Positions 11,490-21,449 of a DNA stretch of 64,000 bases are shown one piece after another. Position numbers and translations under genes: made by a program. Within the stretch, counting starts at the first letter, position 1, and each line of letters begins with the position of its first letter. Under the pieces are notes generated by a model. It was not told where the DNA came from and did no database searches. It saw nothing but the letters and a program-made list of their open reading frames with translations. Source of the DNA: Capsicum annuum. Lineage: Eukaryota; Streptophyta; Magnoliopsida; Solanales; Solanaceae. The stretch lies in the NCBI RefSeq assembly GCF_002878395.1, contig NC_061116.1, forward strand, positions 119,109,534-119,173,533, written 5' to 3'.

Positions 11490-12372
11490 TAGAAGAAAAC
11501 CATTCAATAAACCGTCTAAAATAGCCAACTAAACATAAGAAACTCCTAAAATCTGATAGAGAGATAGGTCGAGGTCAGTTTCTCATAGCTTTGGTCTCTT
11601 GTGGACAAACTCTAATTCCATCACCGGATATTATATGGATAAGTAAAGCTACTGATCTTAGCCAAAACTTGCACTTACTAAACTTGGCGAATAGCTGATG
11701 AGTTCTAAGGGTCTACAATACAATTCTGAGATGGTCTGTATGATCATTCTCACTACGAGAATAGAAAAAAATACATCAATGAAGACTATGATGAACATGT
11801 CTAAGTCAAACGTGAACACTTTGCTCATCAAATCCGTGAAAGATGTAGGGGCATTCATTAGTCCAAAAGACATAACTAGAAATTCAAAGTGACCATAGCA
11901 AGTTCTGAAAGCTATCTTTAGAATGTCGTATTCTCTGACTGAGTTGATAATAACCGAATCTAAGGTCTATCTTAGAGAAGTAACTGGCACACTAAAGTTA
12001 GTTGAACAAGTTATCAATCTTGGGGAGTGGATACTTATTCTTAATTGTCCATTTGTTTAACTGGCGATAATCGATGCCCAATTTGAGAGAACCATCTTTC
12101 TTTTGCATGAACAATACTGGAGCACCCCATGGGGAAACACTAGTCTTGATGAATCCCTTATCTAAGAGATCTTTCAACTGTTCTTTTAATTAGGGAAAAA
12201 TAGAGATAGGTTGGGTATCTGGAAAAAGATCTATTTCGAAGTAAATTTCCCTTTTGGGAGGAACTCCAGGGAGGTCTTCAGGGAACACATTGGGAAATTC
12301 CCTTACTACTGAAATTAACTCGAGACTTAGAGTCTCGGAACTAGAGTCTTTGCCTCGGACAAGATGGTACAT
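11490..12372 (-). pseudogene. reverse transcriptase remnant
   Basis: The minus strand starts with the PR-RT linker ([26 protein letters not shown], 12372-12190), then the [16 protein letters not shown] and NQWTIK region in other frames. The block 11873-11658 reads [15 protein letters not shown] and VFIDVFF, where the second Asp of the catalytic box is replaced by Val. The GYYRRF-like end lies near 11490-11530. Several frameshifts. Confidence 0.75.
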
Positions 12373-12374
12373 TC

Positions 12375-12720
12375 ACCCTTTATATATTATTTTTCTTGCC
12401 TTTAGGTAATAAAAAAATTGACCCCTAAGCACTGAAGTACTACCCCTGTATTCAACAACTCTATTTTTACAATCAACTGAGGCATAGAAGGAGTGGAGCC
12501 AATCCATGCAAAGAATGACATTAAAATCTATCATCTCTAACTCAACAAGATCTACTGATAAAACTTTCTGAGATACTGTAATCGGGGATTTTATGAATAC
12601 CCATTTGGATATAATAGATTTACCTACTGGGTATTTATTGAGAAATGTTCTACAAAATATTTAGGACTTGCATCAAAATTTACTGCTATATAGGGTGTTA
12701 CAAAGGAAAGTGAAGTTTTG
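12375..12720 (-). pseudogene. retropepsin remnant
   Basis: The minus strand shows LVELEMIDFNVILCMDWLHSFYASVDC at about 12550-12470, in which the usual Gly of ILGMDWL is Cys. The N-terminal half with the active site (about 12570-12720) is too eroded to place residues. Linker sequence joins it to the RT at 12372. Confidence 0.65.
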
Positions 12721-12929
12721 AGGTCTAACAATGCATAAATATGAAGGTTGAAAACCTGTAATGCACCAGTTACCACATCAAAAGAAATTACCTGATCCTG
12801 TCGAGTCTAAAGGACATATAACCTATTCTGGCGCTACCCACTGGTAGCTCTAGAAGTAGCACCCTCCTAGGTCAGATAACCTGTTGGCGATTATTACTAC
12901 CCTTCCACATACCTAGAGGGAACTTCCCA

Positions 12930-13951
12930 GTCCCGTGTCTGGCTTATCATATACAAAACACATATCACTGCCAGCCCTATATTCACCTGGATGATTTCTA
13001 CCATATAGTTGACAAATTAGTACAACCACTGTTCACACTACCTTAGGACTTAGAGCTTGGCGCTCTATCCTGACTATCATTCCTATACTTTGGCACTGGC
13101 ACACTAGCCTAAGATGGAGTTGGGGATGAAAATTTTTTATGGAACTGAGAACGCTTACCACTCTCTAACCTTAGCTGAGAAACTTTAAAACTACCTATTC
13201 TAGCCCTCTTGTTCTCTCTCTCTTTCTCTTTAAGCTCATCCTCCTCAATCTGCTGAGAATGAACCATAAGCCTAGATAATATATCTTCTCAATCAACATG
13301 GTAGTCCTATACTCCGTAACCATACTCTCAACTATACCAGATACAAACTTACTCATTTTAGACTTATTATCAACCACCATCGAAGGAGCATACCTCGCCA
13401 ACTGAGTAAACTTAAGTGAGTACTCCTTCACACTCATACTACCTTGCTTCAAATTTATGAACTCTTGTACCTTAGCTTCCCTCAAATCTAATGGGAAGAA
13501 TCTATCTAAGAAAGTCGTGGCAAATTTCTCCCACTCTACACGACCTGCATCATCACCACGGTCTTCCTTCCACTACTTGAACTAAGTTTAAGGCATATCC
13601 TGCAACTAATAAGAAGCTATTTCTACACTCTCACTTGATGTGACCCCATAATATCTATCACCTTCTGAACCATATCAAGAAATTTTATGGATCCTCTATA
13701 GGCTTGGATTCCAAAAATAAATGAGGATTCAACCAGGTAAAATCCCAAATCCTCGCTGCATCTATATTTGCCACTGGATTGGCGGAAGTAATAACTTGCT
13801 GGTTATTTTGAGCCGCTATTGAATGAGCTAAGGTAGTGAAAGCATCTCTAAATTTAGCGTGAGACACATGCTCATTTAGGGGATCTTTTCGAACAGACGG
13901 AGGTACGGGATAATCCCCATTTCTTATTACATTGTTTCTTATAGGAGGCAT
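12930..13951 (-). pseudogene. gag: gag remnant
   Basis: The likely start is the Met of MPPIRN at 13951, which matches the MPP-R start of the related gag at 50771; the open frame to 13981 is only a read-through upstream. The domain signature MREAKVQEFINLKQGSMSVKEYSLKFTQLARYAPSMV-type wording is at 13485-13360. A degraded zinc-knuckle region lies near 12950-13060. At least two frameshifts between 13685 and 13485. Confidence 0.75.
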
Positions 13952-14156
13952 AGTCTGTAAATGGAATAAGGTATGAATCAAAAAGAGATTTTAAATAGAG
14001 CTCATGCTTATTCACACAGCATGAATACTAAAAGAAAAGAAACTTTTCCTAAAACGTCTTATAGCCTCTTATCCATAAGTATGGTGCACTTCACACCCAT
14101 GTACAAAACTCTACTTAACATGGCTTTTGGACACCCTAGGACACTGTAAAACCTTT

Positions 14157-14170
14157 GGCTCTAATACTAA
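14157..14170 (-). other. primer-binding site, tRNA-Met type (mutated)
   Basis: The minus strand reads TTAGTATTAGAGCC four bases inside the 5' LTR, two substitutions from the TTGGTATCAGAGCC initiator-Met primer site. Confidence 0.75.
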
Positions 14171-14174
14171 GTTT

Positions 14175-16051
14175 TGTAATTACCCGAGGCTACCCCTAGT
14201 CATGACAATGGTAGTTACGATCATAAATGACCACACGCTAACCCATTAGCTGGTACCTGCTGTAAGTGCTGAACAAACTAAAAATAGTACACATGTGTGG
14301 AATATAGTCTACTGAATGTAAAACTAATCTAAATACTAAAAATAAGGTTCAACCATAAGTTTGATGAAAATACTGAAAATCTAACTATCTATTTAAAACA
14401 CATACAAACACTGAAAAGATTGTTAAGCTGAAAACTGTCTAACTGACTCTCTAATTATCTGAAAAGCCTCTAAGACTGACTTAAGATTCAATAGGACAAG
14501 CCCCCAACTAACTTCAACTAACTGTATATACTGAGCAACTGAAATAATCAATCCTGCCCTCGATGGATGAGGACTCACCACTACTATTGCTAAGTACACT
14601 AAAATGTCTAAGCATGATCAAGAAACTGAGTGTTCAAACCTATGACATAAGACATCATAGAGCAAAAAAGAGTATGTTATCATGCCTAACTGATGGGGTA
14701 CCCCTCAAAATCTACGATGGCATCATAGGTCTGGTACTTAGGGACAGCTACTAGTGCCTCATGCCTAATTGATGGGGTACCATCCCTACCTTCACTCGGT
14801 GCTAAGGGTTACTCCTAATTGAATGACCTTAATACTGGACTAGACTGATTTAAACTTAACTGAACAAGATTTCATAACATATAATGTTCATCATGATTAC
14901 ATCAACTGAGTAAATAATAGAATTCATGGTTTAACTGAATCATGACTGCAATTATCTAAATTCATGTAAAAATACTTAGGTATCGAGTATTCATAACCCA
15001 CCAGCACTAAATGATCACTTAATAAATAACAAGCTTAAAACTGTAGTAAAGAATCATGGTTCAAAACCCATAAGCATACACATTCCATCAAACATGTGAG
15101 GATCATAAATTTAAATATGGGAATGCCTTAAATAGAGAAAAACAACATGATTACATGACTGCAGTTATAAATTTGCAGATTTAACATGGAATTCATTTGA
15201 TAAAGCACGAGAATCAAATTCATAACATGAGGAATTCAAAATCTTGCATGAAATCATACATGGGCTGAATTGAATTAAAATCACCATGATAACATAAATG
15301 TAAACCTATCTTATGCAATACAAAATACCATAATAATAGAAAAATCCATTCTTTAATTAAAAAGAGGGTCGTTGGGCTCCATGGATGAAAGAAACCCATG
15401 AATGAACACTCCACATACCTTAAACTTTTAACTTGAAAGAGAAACACCAATCTTGATAATTTCTTGAAGGTTCTTGAACTTGGGGAACTTGAATTCTTAA
15501 TTTCTTGGGGATAAAGGAATTAAATTTGTATTCATGAGGAAAGGAAATGGTTTACTCGGGAGAATAATTATTGAAGAAGGTCAAAATTATGCCCTGATGC
15601 CCAATTCATGTTATGAACAATTGGGTCGATGGGGAAAAGACCGAATTGCCCCTCTAATATTTACATTCGTAATTAGATGTAACAAGTTTATCATGATACG
15701 GCCTTATCACGGTAGTTTATTTCCCTCACTATGATGCAGTCTGCATGCCATCGGAACTAATGTTATGTCACAGGATTATCGGGGTAATCCACTACCTTTG
15801 TGATCAAAACATGACCCAAAACCCATCCAAAAAATCCAAATCTTCTCTGAGATATGCTCCTTACATCATTAAACATCAATTAACTTAAAAGCCAATATAT
15901 CAGGGTTGGAAAGACCAAGTTAAAAATCCTCCAAGTTTAGATACCTTAAAAATGACTAAGTCATCAACACTTTGTGAAATTTTCAGGCCTTAAGACCCTT
16001 ATGCATACAACTAGATGCTTAACTGAGCTAAGAATAGTATGGGGTATTACA
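14175..16051 (-). repeat. 5' LTR of minus-strand gypsy element
   Basis: 1877 bp, TGTAATTACCCGAGG to GGGGTATTACA, directly followed by resumed Tekay RT sequence. It lacks a block present in the other LTR (about 390 bp; breakpoint near 14676). No gene. Confidence 0.8.
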
Positions 16052-16056
16052 CTCAA
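16052..16056 (+). repeat. target-site duplication, right copy
   Basis: CTCAA; partner of CTTAA at 6947-6951. Confidence 0.75.
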
Positions 16057-16970
16057 GGAGCAGCAGTTGTATGTTAAATTTTTTAAGTATGAGTTTTGGT
16101 AAAATATTTTGACTTATCTGGGTTATGTTATTTATAGTGAAGGGATCATGGTGGATCCAAAGAAGGTTATGTTAGTTAGGAAGTGTCCTAGACCCATTAC
16201 TCCAATCGACATTCAGAGTTTCTTGGGTTTAGCTGGTTACTATAGAAGGTTTATGGAGAGTTTCTCTTCTATTGCTTCCCCGTTGACTAGGTTAACTCAG
16301 AGGAGGCTGAATTTCTTATGGCCAGATGCTTGTGAGGATATTTTCGAGAAGCTAAAGGATAAGTTGACTTTGGCTCTTATTTTGACTCTACCTAAAGGCA
16401 CTGATAGTTTTGTTGTCTATTGTGATGTATCTCAGGTGAGACTGGGTTGTGTGTTGATGTAGTATGACGTGGTGGTTGGTTATACCTCTAGAAAAATAAA
16501 TGTCTATTACAATAATTATCCAACCCATGATTTGGAATTGTTGGCGATGGTGTTTGCATTAAAAATTTGGCGACATTATTTGTATGGGGTCCATATTGAT
16601 ATTTATTCTAATCATAAGAGTATGCAATATGTATTCACTCAGAAAGAATTGAATATCAGGTAAAGTATATGACTTCATTTGCTCAAGGACTATGACATGA
16701 GTCTTCACTATCATCTAAATAAATCTAACATGGTTGTTAATGCTTTTAGCAGGTTTTCCATGGGAAGCTTGTCTCATGTGGATAAGGAGAAGCGAGATTT
16801 TGGTGAAGGACATTCACTGTTTAGCTAATCTCGAAGTTCGTCTCTTAGATTTCGAGGATGGTGGTGTAATTTTTCAAGAGATGGCAAGGTCATCTCTTGG
16901 TGCTGAAGTAAAGGAGAAGCAAATGTTAGATCCTATTATGATGCAAATCAAGAATGATATAGGTAGGTAG
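16052..16970 (+). pseudogene. RT C-terminus and RNase H of Tekay-like element
   Basis: Continues the RT broken at 6951: KEQQLYVKF, then TYLGYVIYSEGIMVDPKKV, FLGLAGYYRRF, and the RNase H with SFVVYCDVSQVRLGCVL (first Asp present), [27 protein letters not shown] (Glu present) and the YVFTQKELN end. Stops occur at about 16100, 16462 and 16662. The linker MLMLLAGFP...SCLM-like segment follows at 16734-16970 in another frame. Confidence 0.8.
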
Positions 16971-16984
16971 AAAGTAATAGTTTT

Positions 16985-17900
16985 TTAGATTAGTGGTGAT
17001 GATATCTTAAGGTACCATGATAGACTATGTGTTCTCAAGGCTGATGGGTTGCGAGGAAGAATTTCGGATGAAGCTAATAATTTATGTTATATTTTTCACC
17101 CAAATTTGATAAAAATGTATCATGATCTTAAGAAGATCTATTGGTAGAACAATATGAAATGAGATGTGGCCAGTTTTTATGGTTAAGTGAATGGTATGTC
17201 AGCAAGTAAAGGTGGAGCATTTGAGGCTCGATGGGTTGGCTCAAGAGATTGATCTACCAGCATGGAAATGGGAAATAATTAATATGGATTTTGTTACCGG
17301 TCTCCCATGGTCTCGGCAGTAATTTAATTCAATTTGGATTATCGTGGATAGGATGACTAAGTCTGCTCATGTCTTGCCAGTGAGCACAAATTTCTCTTCA
17401 GAGGATTAGGCCAAGTTATTCATCGAGAAGATCATGAAATTATATGGTACTCCTATTTACATCTTATCTGATTGGGGTACTCAGTTTTTATCTCACTTTT
17501 GGAGGTCATTCCATCAAGGCTTAGGGACTATGGTGACCCTTAGTACCCTTTTTACCCGCAAATGGATGGGCAAGAGGAAAGGACAATACAAGCCTTAGAA
17601 TATATGATTTGGACTTGTGTTTTTTATTTTGGTGGTAGTTGGTTGACCACTTACCTCTCATAGAATTTACCTACAACAACAGTTATTACTCAAGTATTGG
17701 TATGGCTTCATTTGAGGGCTTACATAGTAGGAGGTGTAGGTCTTCTATTGGGTAATTTGAGGTCAGTAAAAATAAGTTGTTTGGTCCTAATTTGGTTCAC
17801 CAAGCCATAGAGAAGGTAAAGGTGATTTAGGATAGACTTAAGGCCACCCAAAGTTTCCAAAAGTCCTATACGGATATGAGCCAAAGGGAGTTGGAGTTTA
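16985..17900 (+). pseudogene. integrase remnant of Tekay-like element
   Basis: In several frames: an HHCC-like part at about 17060-17215 ([26 protein letters not shown]), the core with [10 protein letters not shown] (about 17284), IIVDRMTKSAHVLPV (first Asp), IYILSDWGTQFLSHFW (second Asp) and FHQGLGTMVTLST. The catalytic Glu region near 17570-17600 is frame-disrupted. Stops at about 17323 and 17408. Confidence 0.75.
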
Positions 17901-17904
17901 GTTT

Positions 17905-18351
17905 TAGTGATTAGGTTTCCTTAACAGTGTCCCTTATGAAGGGAGTGATGCAGTTTGATAAGAAGGGGAAGCTCAGTCCCCATTACGTTGGTCTATATTT
18001 AGTTTTAAAGAGGATTGGTAATATTGCATATGAATTGGAGTTGCCTACTAGTTTGAGCTTCATTAATCTAGTGTTTTATGTTTTAATGTTAAGAAGGTAT
18101 ATGGGTGATCCTTCAACAGTTGTTCCATTAGAGGAGATAGGTATTTTGGATTCCTTGTCCTATGAGAAACTCCAGGTTGATATTTTGGATGGAAAAGTCC
18201 AATGGTTATGGATGAAGGGCGTGGCTTCAGTGAAAGTTCTTTGAAGGAACCAGAAGGTTGAGGAAGCTACTTGGGAAACCAAGGAGGACATCAAGTTCAT
18301 GAATCCATTCTTGCTTCCTATTTTGGATAATTGTGCTGAAGGTATATGAAT
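17905..18351 (+). pseudogene. integrase C-terminus / chromodomain-like tail
   Basis: The open block 17927-18244 reads KKGKLSPHYVGLYLVLKRIGNIAYELELP, the GKLSPRYIGPF-type module after the integrase core, then FYVLMLRRYMGDPS. After one stop (18242-18244) the tail RNQKVEEATWETKEDIKF follows, which matches the chromodomain-like end of Tekay/Del elements. Confidence 0.75.
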
Positions 18352-18456
18352 TCCTTGATGTCTTTATTTTTTGTCTTTGTTAAAGGTAAGTTTGGTTGGG
18401 TGTGGAGTCAAATCATGTTAATAAATATCTTGTCCTATTATTCGGGGATGAATGAT

Positions 18457-18471
18457 ATTAAGGGGGGAGTA
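18457..18471 (+). other. polypurine tract
   Basis: ATTAAGGGGGGAGTA directly before the TGTAATGCC LTR start. Confidence 0.75.
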
Positions 18472-20149
18472 TGTAATGCCTCAGGTTTTTGGTCCTTAAA
18501 AAGTTCAAAAATTTTATCCTCACTGTCTTGACTACGACTCACTCTATGAGTTGTAGGGTGTCTTTATGGGTCAGGTTAGCCTAGTCATAAGGTGTCCAGT
18601 AAATGGTACTTGAGTTACTGTCCTGAGTATAACTTAGGTACATGAGTCATAAGGAGTCTTGATGAGTCATTAGGCTTGAATCATAACTAAATCAGAAAGT
18701 GTGTGGCTGAGTTCTGCTCTGAGTACGAGTGGCACACTATAAGCCATAAGGACTTGTTACAAGTCGTTGGGTGAAAATCGTAGGGCGTCCAATGTATACC
18801 CTAAATGGTTGCTGGGTTGACTACGATTGGACCCTATGAGTCATAGGGTCCCATTACGACTCATATTCTATAAGGTGTAGGGTCATTAAATTATAATAGC
18901 CTTGGAGACTGACTTGTTTTTGACTCATCGTGACAAGTCGTAATGAGTCTATATGAGTTGTATAGTGATCCGTATTTATTGACGATAAAATTTTTGACTT
19001 TTATTTGAGGGCACTATGGACAATTTCCTTCTCACCCGATTAAAACCCCAAGTCCATAAAGCACTTATGGGGGGTTATATTTTATCTTTAATGTACTAAA
19101 AAAAACCAAATCTCTCTCAAGCATCCCTACTTAGGGCATCCAAGAAGTAGGTCATCCAAGGGCTTAAAGGTTGGATTCTTTTCATGAAACTTGAAATTTC
19201 AGGCATATTACTCTGCCCTCATTGTTAATTTGTTAAAAGAATATGTTTTAAAGTATTGTTCATGAGATATGTATGTTAGTTTTGAAACAAAGGTTGAGGT
19301 TTTTGAATGTTTATTGATTGAAGAATTTTTTTCCATGATTTACATACGATTATTCATGCTTTAATTGTGGTTTTAAACTTTTGGGTGCATGGGTATAGTG
19401 AGTGAACTAGGGAATTTTGGTTTTCCCCAAACTTGTGACTTATGAAGTGGTTATGTCCTCAACCTCATATGGTGAAATTGGCTTTGAATATGAAAAGTAT
19501 GCATATTGAATTACTCTTGATGCCTTGCATAATATGAAAAGCTAATGAGGCATAATGTTTTGAATTGAACCTTGTGGGCTCGTGTTTTCATAATTTATTA
19601 CATAATTAAACCAAGGGCATTGTAAATTCCCCCAAGTGATGAGACTGTTTTGGCATGTTGTTGTTACCTTGCAAGTGTAGTTAGTATGACAATACCGACA
19701 ATGTATGCCTTAATGAGTAATGTGATTTAATGAATGGGAATGTGTGATACTTATTTTAATTGGGCTTTAATGAGGGTTGTGTAGCTGAGTCGTGAAAGTG
19801 GAGTTCCCAAGAGACAAAGACTGGAAATTGCAATTGTCGACACAGGGGTCTATATGACCAGGTGGTTCCAGTCCCCCTTAATATTATCATATTATTTGAA
19901 GGTTCGAGTCCCCCATATTATATTACATGACTTGGTGATCATACCTTGATATGCCGGGAGGTTTGAGTTCCCCATAGTGCATATGTATTCTCTCTGGTTC
20001 GTGTGGCCACATGCACTGGGGTCCTACCAGCTGGGGGAGAGATAGGCACATATAGCCTGTAGGTGCCTTTGTACTTTATAATGGTTGAGCTACACAATCC
20101 AGGATAAAGTTTTAAAGTGCATGTTAAACCTTGAACCCTATCCCGGTAT
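18472..20149 (+). repeat. 3' LTR of Tekay-like element, probably truncated
   Basis: Starts TGTAATGCCTCAGG after the polypurine tract. No TTACA-type LTR end was found before the viral sequence begins near 20150, so the LTR is probably cut there. It contains a palindrome-rich block at 18533-18970 and no gene. Confidence 0.65.
18533..18970 (+). repeat. palindrome cluster in LTR U3
   Basis: A run of related phrases built on ACGACTC, CTATGAGTCATAGGG and ACAAGTCGT. The best is a palindrome at 18829-18851 with 11-base arms (GGACCCTATGA and TCATAGGGTCC) around one central base. Weaker copies are near 18533-18560, 18740-18770 and 18925-18965. Confidence 0.7.
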
Positions 20150-20194
20150 GTGAACTGTTCACAAACAGGCTGTGCATGTGGAATTTTTATTCAC

Positions 20195-20401
20195 TTAATC
20201 AGTGAAATAACCATCATCATACCAATAGTATTGATAATCATCACAATCCACATATGAATAGTCGTGAATTGACCATTGTTCTTGAACAAGTTGATCTATA
20301 ATTTTTTCAAGAATTTTTTCTTGTAAATATTTATTTAACGTAATCACCTTTAAGATAGTGATTAATTTTTTTTCATCAAAGAAAATTGTATAATAGCTCA
20401 T
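20195..20401 (-). CDS. leader ORF, acidic tyrosine-rich C-terminus (A1)
   Basis: 68 codons on the minus strand in the viral leader. The N-terminal half is helical and Lys/Leu-rich (KVITLNKYLQEKILEKIID); the last 20 residues are rich in Asp and Tyr (DDYQYYWYDDGYFTD). The same ORF recurs in the tandem leader units of A2 (31636-31818 best). A similar ending (DDDRYYSYLDNYY) closes the leader ORF of lineage B at 54647-54829. Function not known; conservation between the lineages suggests it was translated. Confidence 0.5.
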   Translation of the reverse strand: MSYYTIFFDEKKLITILKVITLNKYLQEKILEKIIDQLVQEQWSIHDYSYVDCDDYQYYWYDDGYFTD

Positions 20402-20429
20402 TATGCAGTGTAAAGAGTAAATTTATTTA

Positions 20430-20675
20430 TTAAAAATTTGATGCTATTATGTTGAAATTCTCGTATTTATTTTCGCATACGAGTGCTTCTAGAGATCTGG
20501 ATAATAATATTTTTAATCTATTAATTTCAGAATTATTTGAAGTATTTTTTAATCGATAGATTTTTTTATAATAGCATCTTAATCTTGTTATATCTTTGAT
20601 AAGAGCTTTTATTCTTGTTTTGGTTTCCCAAAGTCTTCCTCTAAGATTCTTTAATGGTAGTTGTACTACTCTCAT
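20430..20675 (-). CDS. leader ORF, basic (A1)
   Basis: 81 codons, basic (VVQLPLKNLRGRLWETKT, RLRCYYKKIYRL). It lies just upstream of the acidic ORF on the minus strand. Copies at 30565-30780 and 31215-31442 keep the same reading with small C-terminal changes. No domain recognised. Confidence 0.45.
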   Translation of the reverse strand: MRVVQLPLKNLRGRLWETKTRIKALIKDITRLRCYYKKIYRLKNTSNNSEINRLKILLSRSLEALVCENKYENFNIIASNF

Positions 20676-21015
20676 GATGATAGTGATAGATTATCCATGA
20701 TTTTATTATTCCTTATAGGTACTTAGTAACACATAATATGTATGAATGTATAAATTAGATATGAAGACAATTTTTTCTTATGTTAATATCTTCTTGAAAT
20801 TATAGAGTTCAGGTATATACCTTTCGGCTTTCTTTCTATATTGGTTGTATCAACACCGCATTATTTCTCCTTCCGGCAATGAAGAACTATTTAGCCTATT
20901 GTGACTCACTATCTCAGGCTACTGTGTCGTTCTTTCTCTGTCGAGACTGAAGATCGCAACCTTTATTTATCACTAACAAATAAAAATGACAAAATATATA
21001 TAAAACACAAACTTC

Positions 21016-21021
21016 TTTTAT
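21016..21021 (-). terminator. candidate poly(A) signal of pregenomic RNA (A1)
   Basis: The minus strand reads AATAAA about 190 bases downstream of the TATA box at 21213-21220. A promoter followed at this spacing by a poly(A) signal is the caulimovirid arrangement that yields terminally redundant RNA. Confidence 0.5.
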
Positions 21022-21204
21022 TTCATAAAGATATTACAACAAAGGAAAAATCATTAATCTGATCTTCCTTATACTCTCACACAAACTATTTATTACTTTT
21101 TCCAGGAGGGAGAAGTGTTTCTTACTCAGTCAAATAGAAGATACCTAGCTTTTTCTAAGAAAGAGATATTCAGAGAAATATAGTTTTTCTTCTACGAGTT
21201 TCTA

Positions 21205-21222
21205 TCTCTTCTTTTATAGATA
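21205..21222 (-). promoter_or_regulatory. candidate pregenomic promoter TATA box (A1)
   Basis: The minus strand reads TATCTATAAAAGAAG, in the intergenic region between TAV and leader, where the 35S-type promoter of caulimovirids lies. In A2 the matching site is altered (the T of TATA is lost near 32655). Confidence 0.55.
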
Positions 21223-21396
21223 CAAGAAGGGTAGAATTATAATTTTTTTTTATCAGGGTCATCCTTTTAAAATTTTTAATTTCTTATCTAATCCCCTATC
21301 GGGATAAGAGATAAGATTCTTCTCCTTTTTGATTGGCCATTTTTGGTCCGTGGGGTATTCTTTCTCATTTTGTCATCTGGTGCCGACAATTTTGTT

Positions 21397-21414
21397 GACG
21401 TAAGTCCTTACGTC
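21397..21414 (-). promoter_or_regulatory. TGACG-type palindrome upstream of promoter (A1)
   Basis: GACGTAAG-TC-CTTACGTC is a palindrome with 8-base arms about 180 bases upstream of the TATA box. The half-site TGACGTAAG matches the as-1-type site bound by TGA bZIP factors in caulimovirus promoters. In A2 it has decayed (near 32845-32865). Confidence 0.5.
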
Positions 21415-21449
21415 TTTTCTTTCATTGGATTCTTTTTTACAGCTGTAAA

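Larger units (their letters stand above)
6952..16051 (-). mobile_element. Ty3/gypsy chromovirus-like element with two LTRs
   Basis: A complete but decayed element of 9.1 kb, in minus orientation: 5' LTR 14175-16051, PBS 14157-14170, gag, PR, RT, RH, INT with a chromodomain-type tail, polypurine tract beside 9216, 3' LTR 6952-9215. It sits in the RT gene of the + strand Tekay-like element with a 5-bp duplication. All coding parts carry stops and frameshifts. The LTRs are visibly diverged and the right one lacks a block of several hundred bases, so the insertion is old. Confidence 0.85.
5021..20149 (+). mobile_element. Tekay/Del-like chromovirus, interrupted at 6952-16051
   Basis: Gag, protease and the first half of RT lie at 5021-6951; RNase H, integrase, a chromodomain-like C-terminus, polypurine tract and 3' LTR lie at 16052-20149. 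The break falls inside the RT: the reading ends at a K-T-L before 6951 and resumes with K-E-Q-Q-L after 16052, exactly where uninterrupted relatives continue. The 5' LTR and start of gag are missing, cut by the Athila/Tat-like element at 5020. The right end stops at the pararetrovirus junction near 20150. Many stops and frameshifts; not functional. Confidence 0.8.

Noticed and set aside
20830..20960. tRNA-Met primer site in the A1 leader
   Set aside because: A partial GTATCA match near 20848 is too weak and in an unsure position to call.
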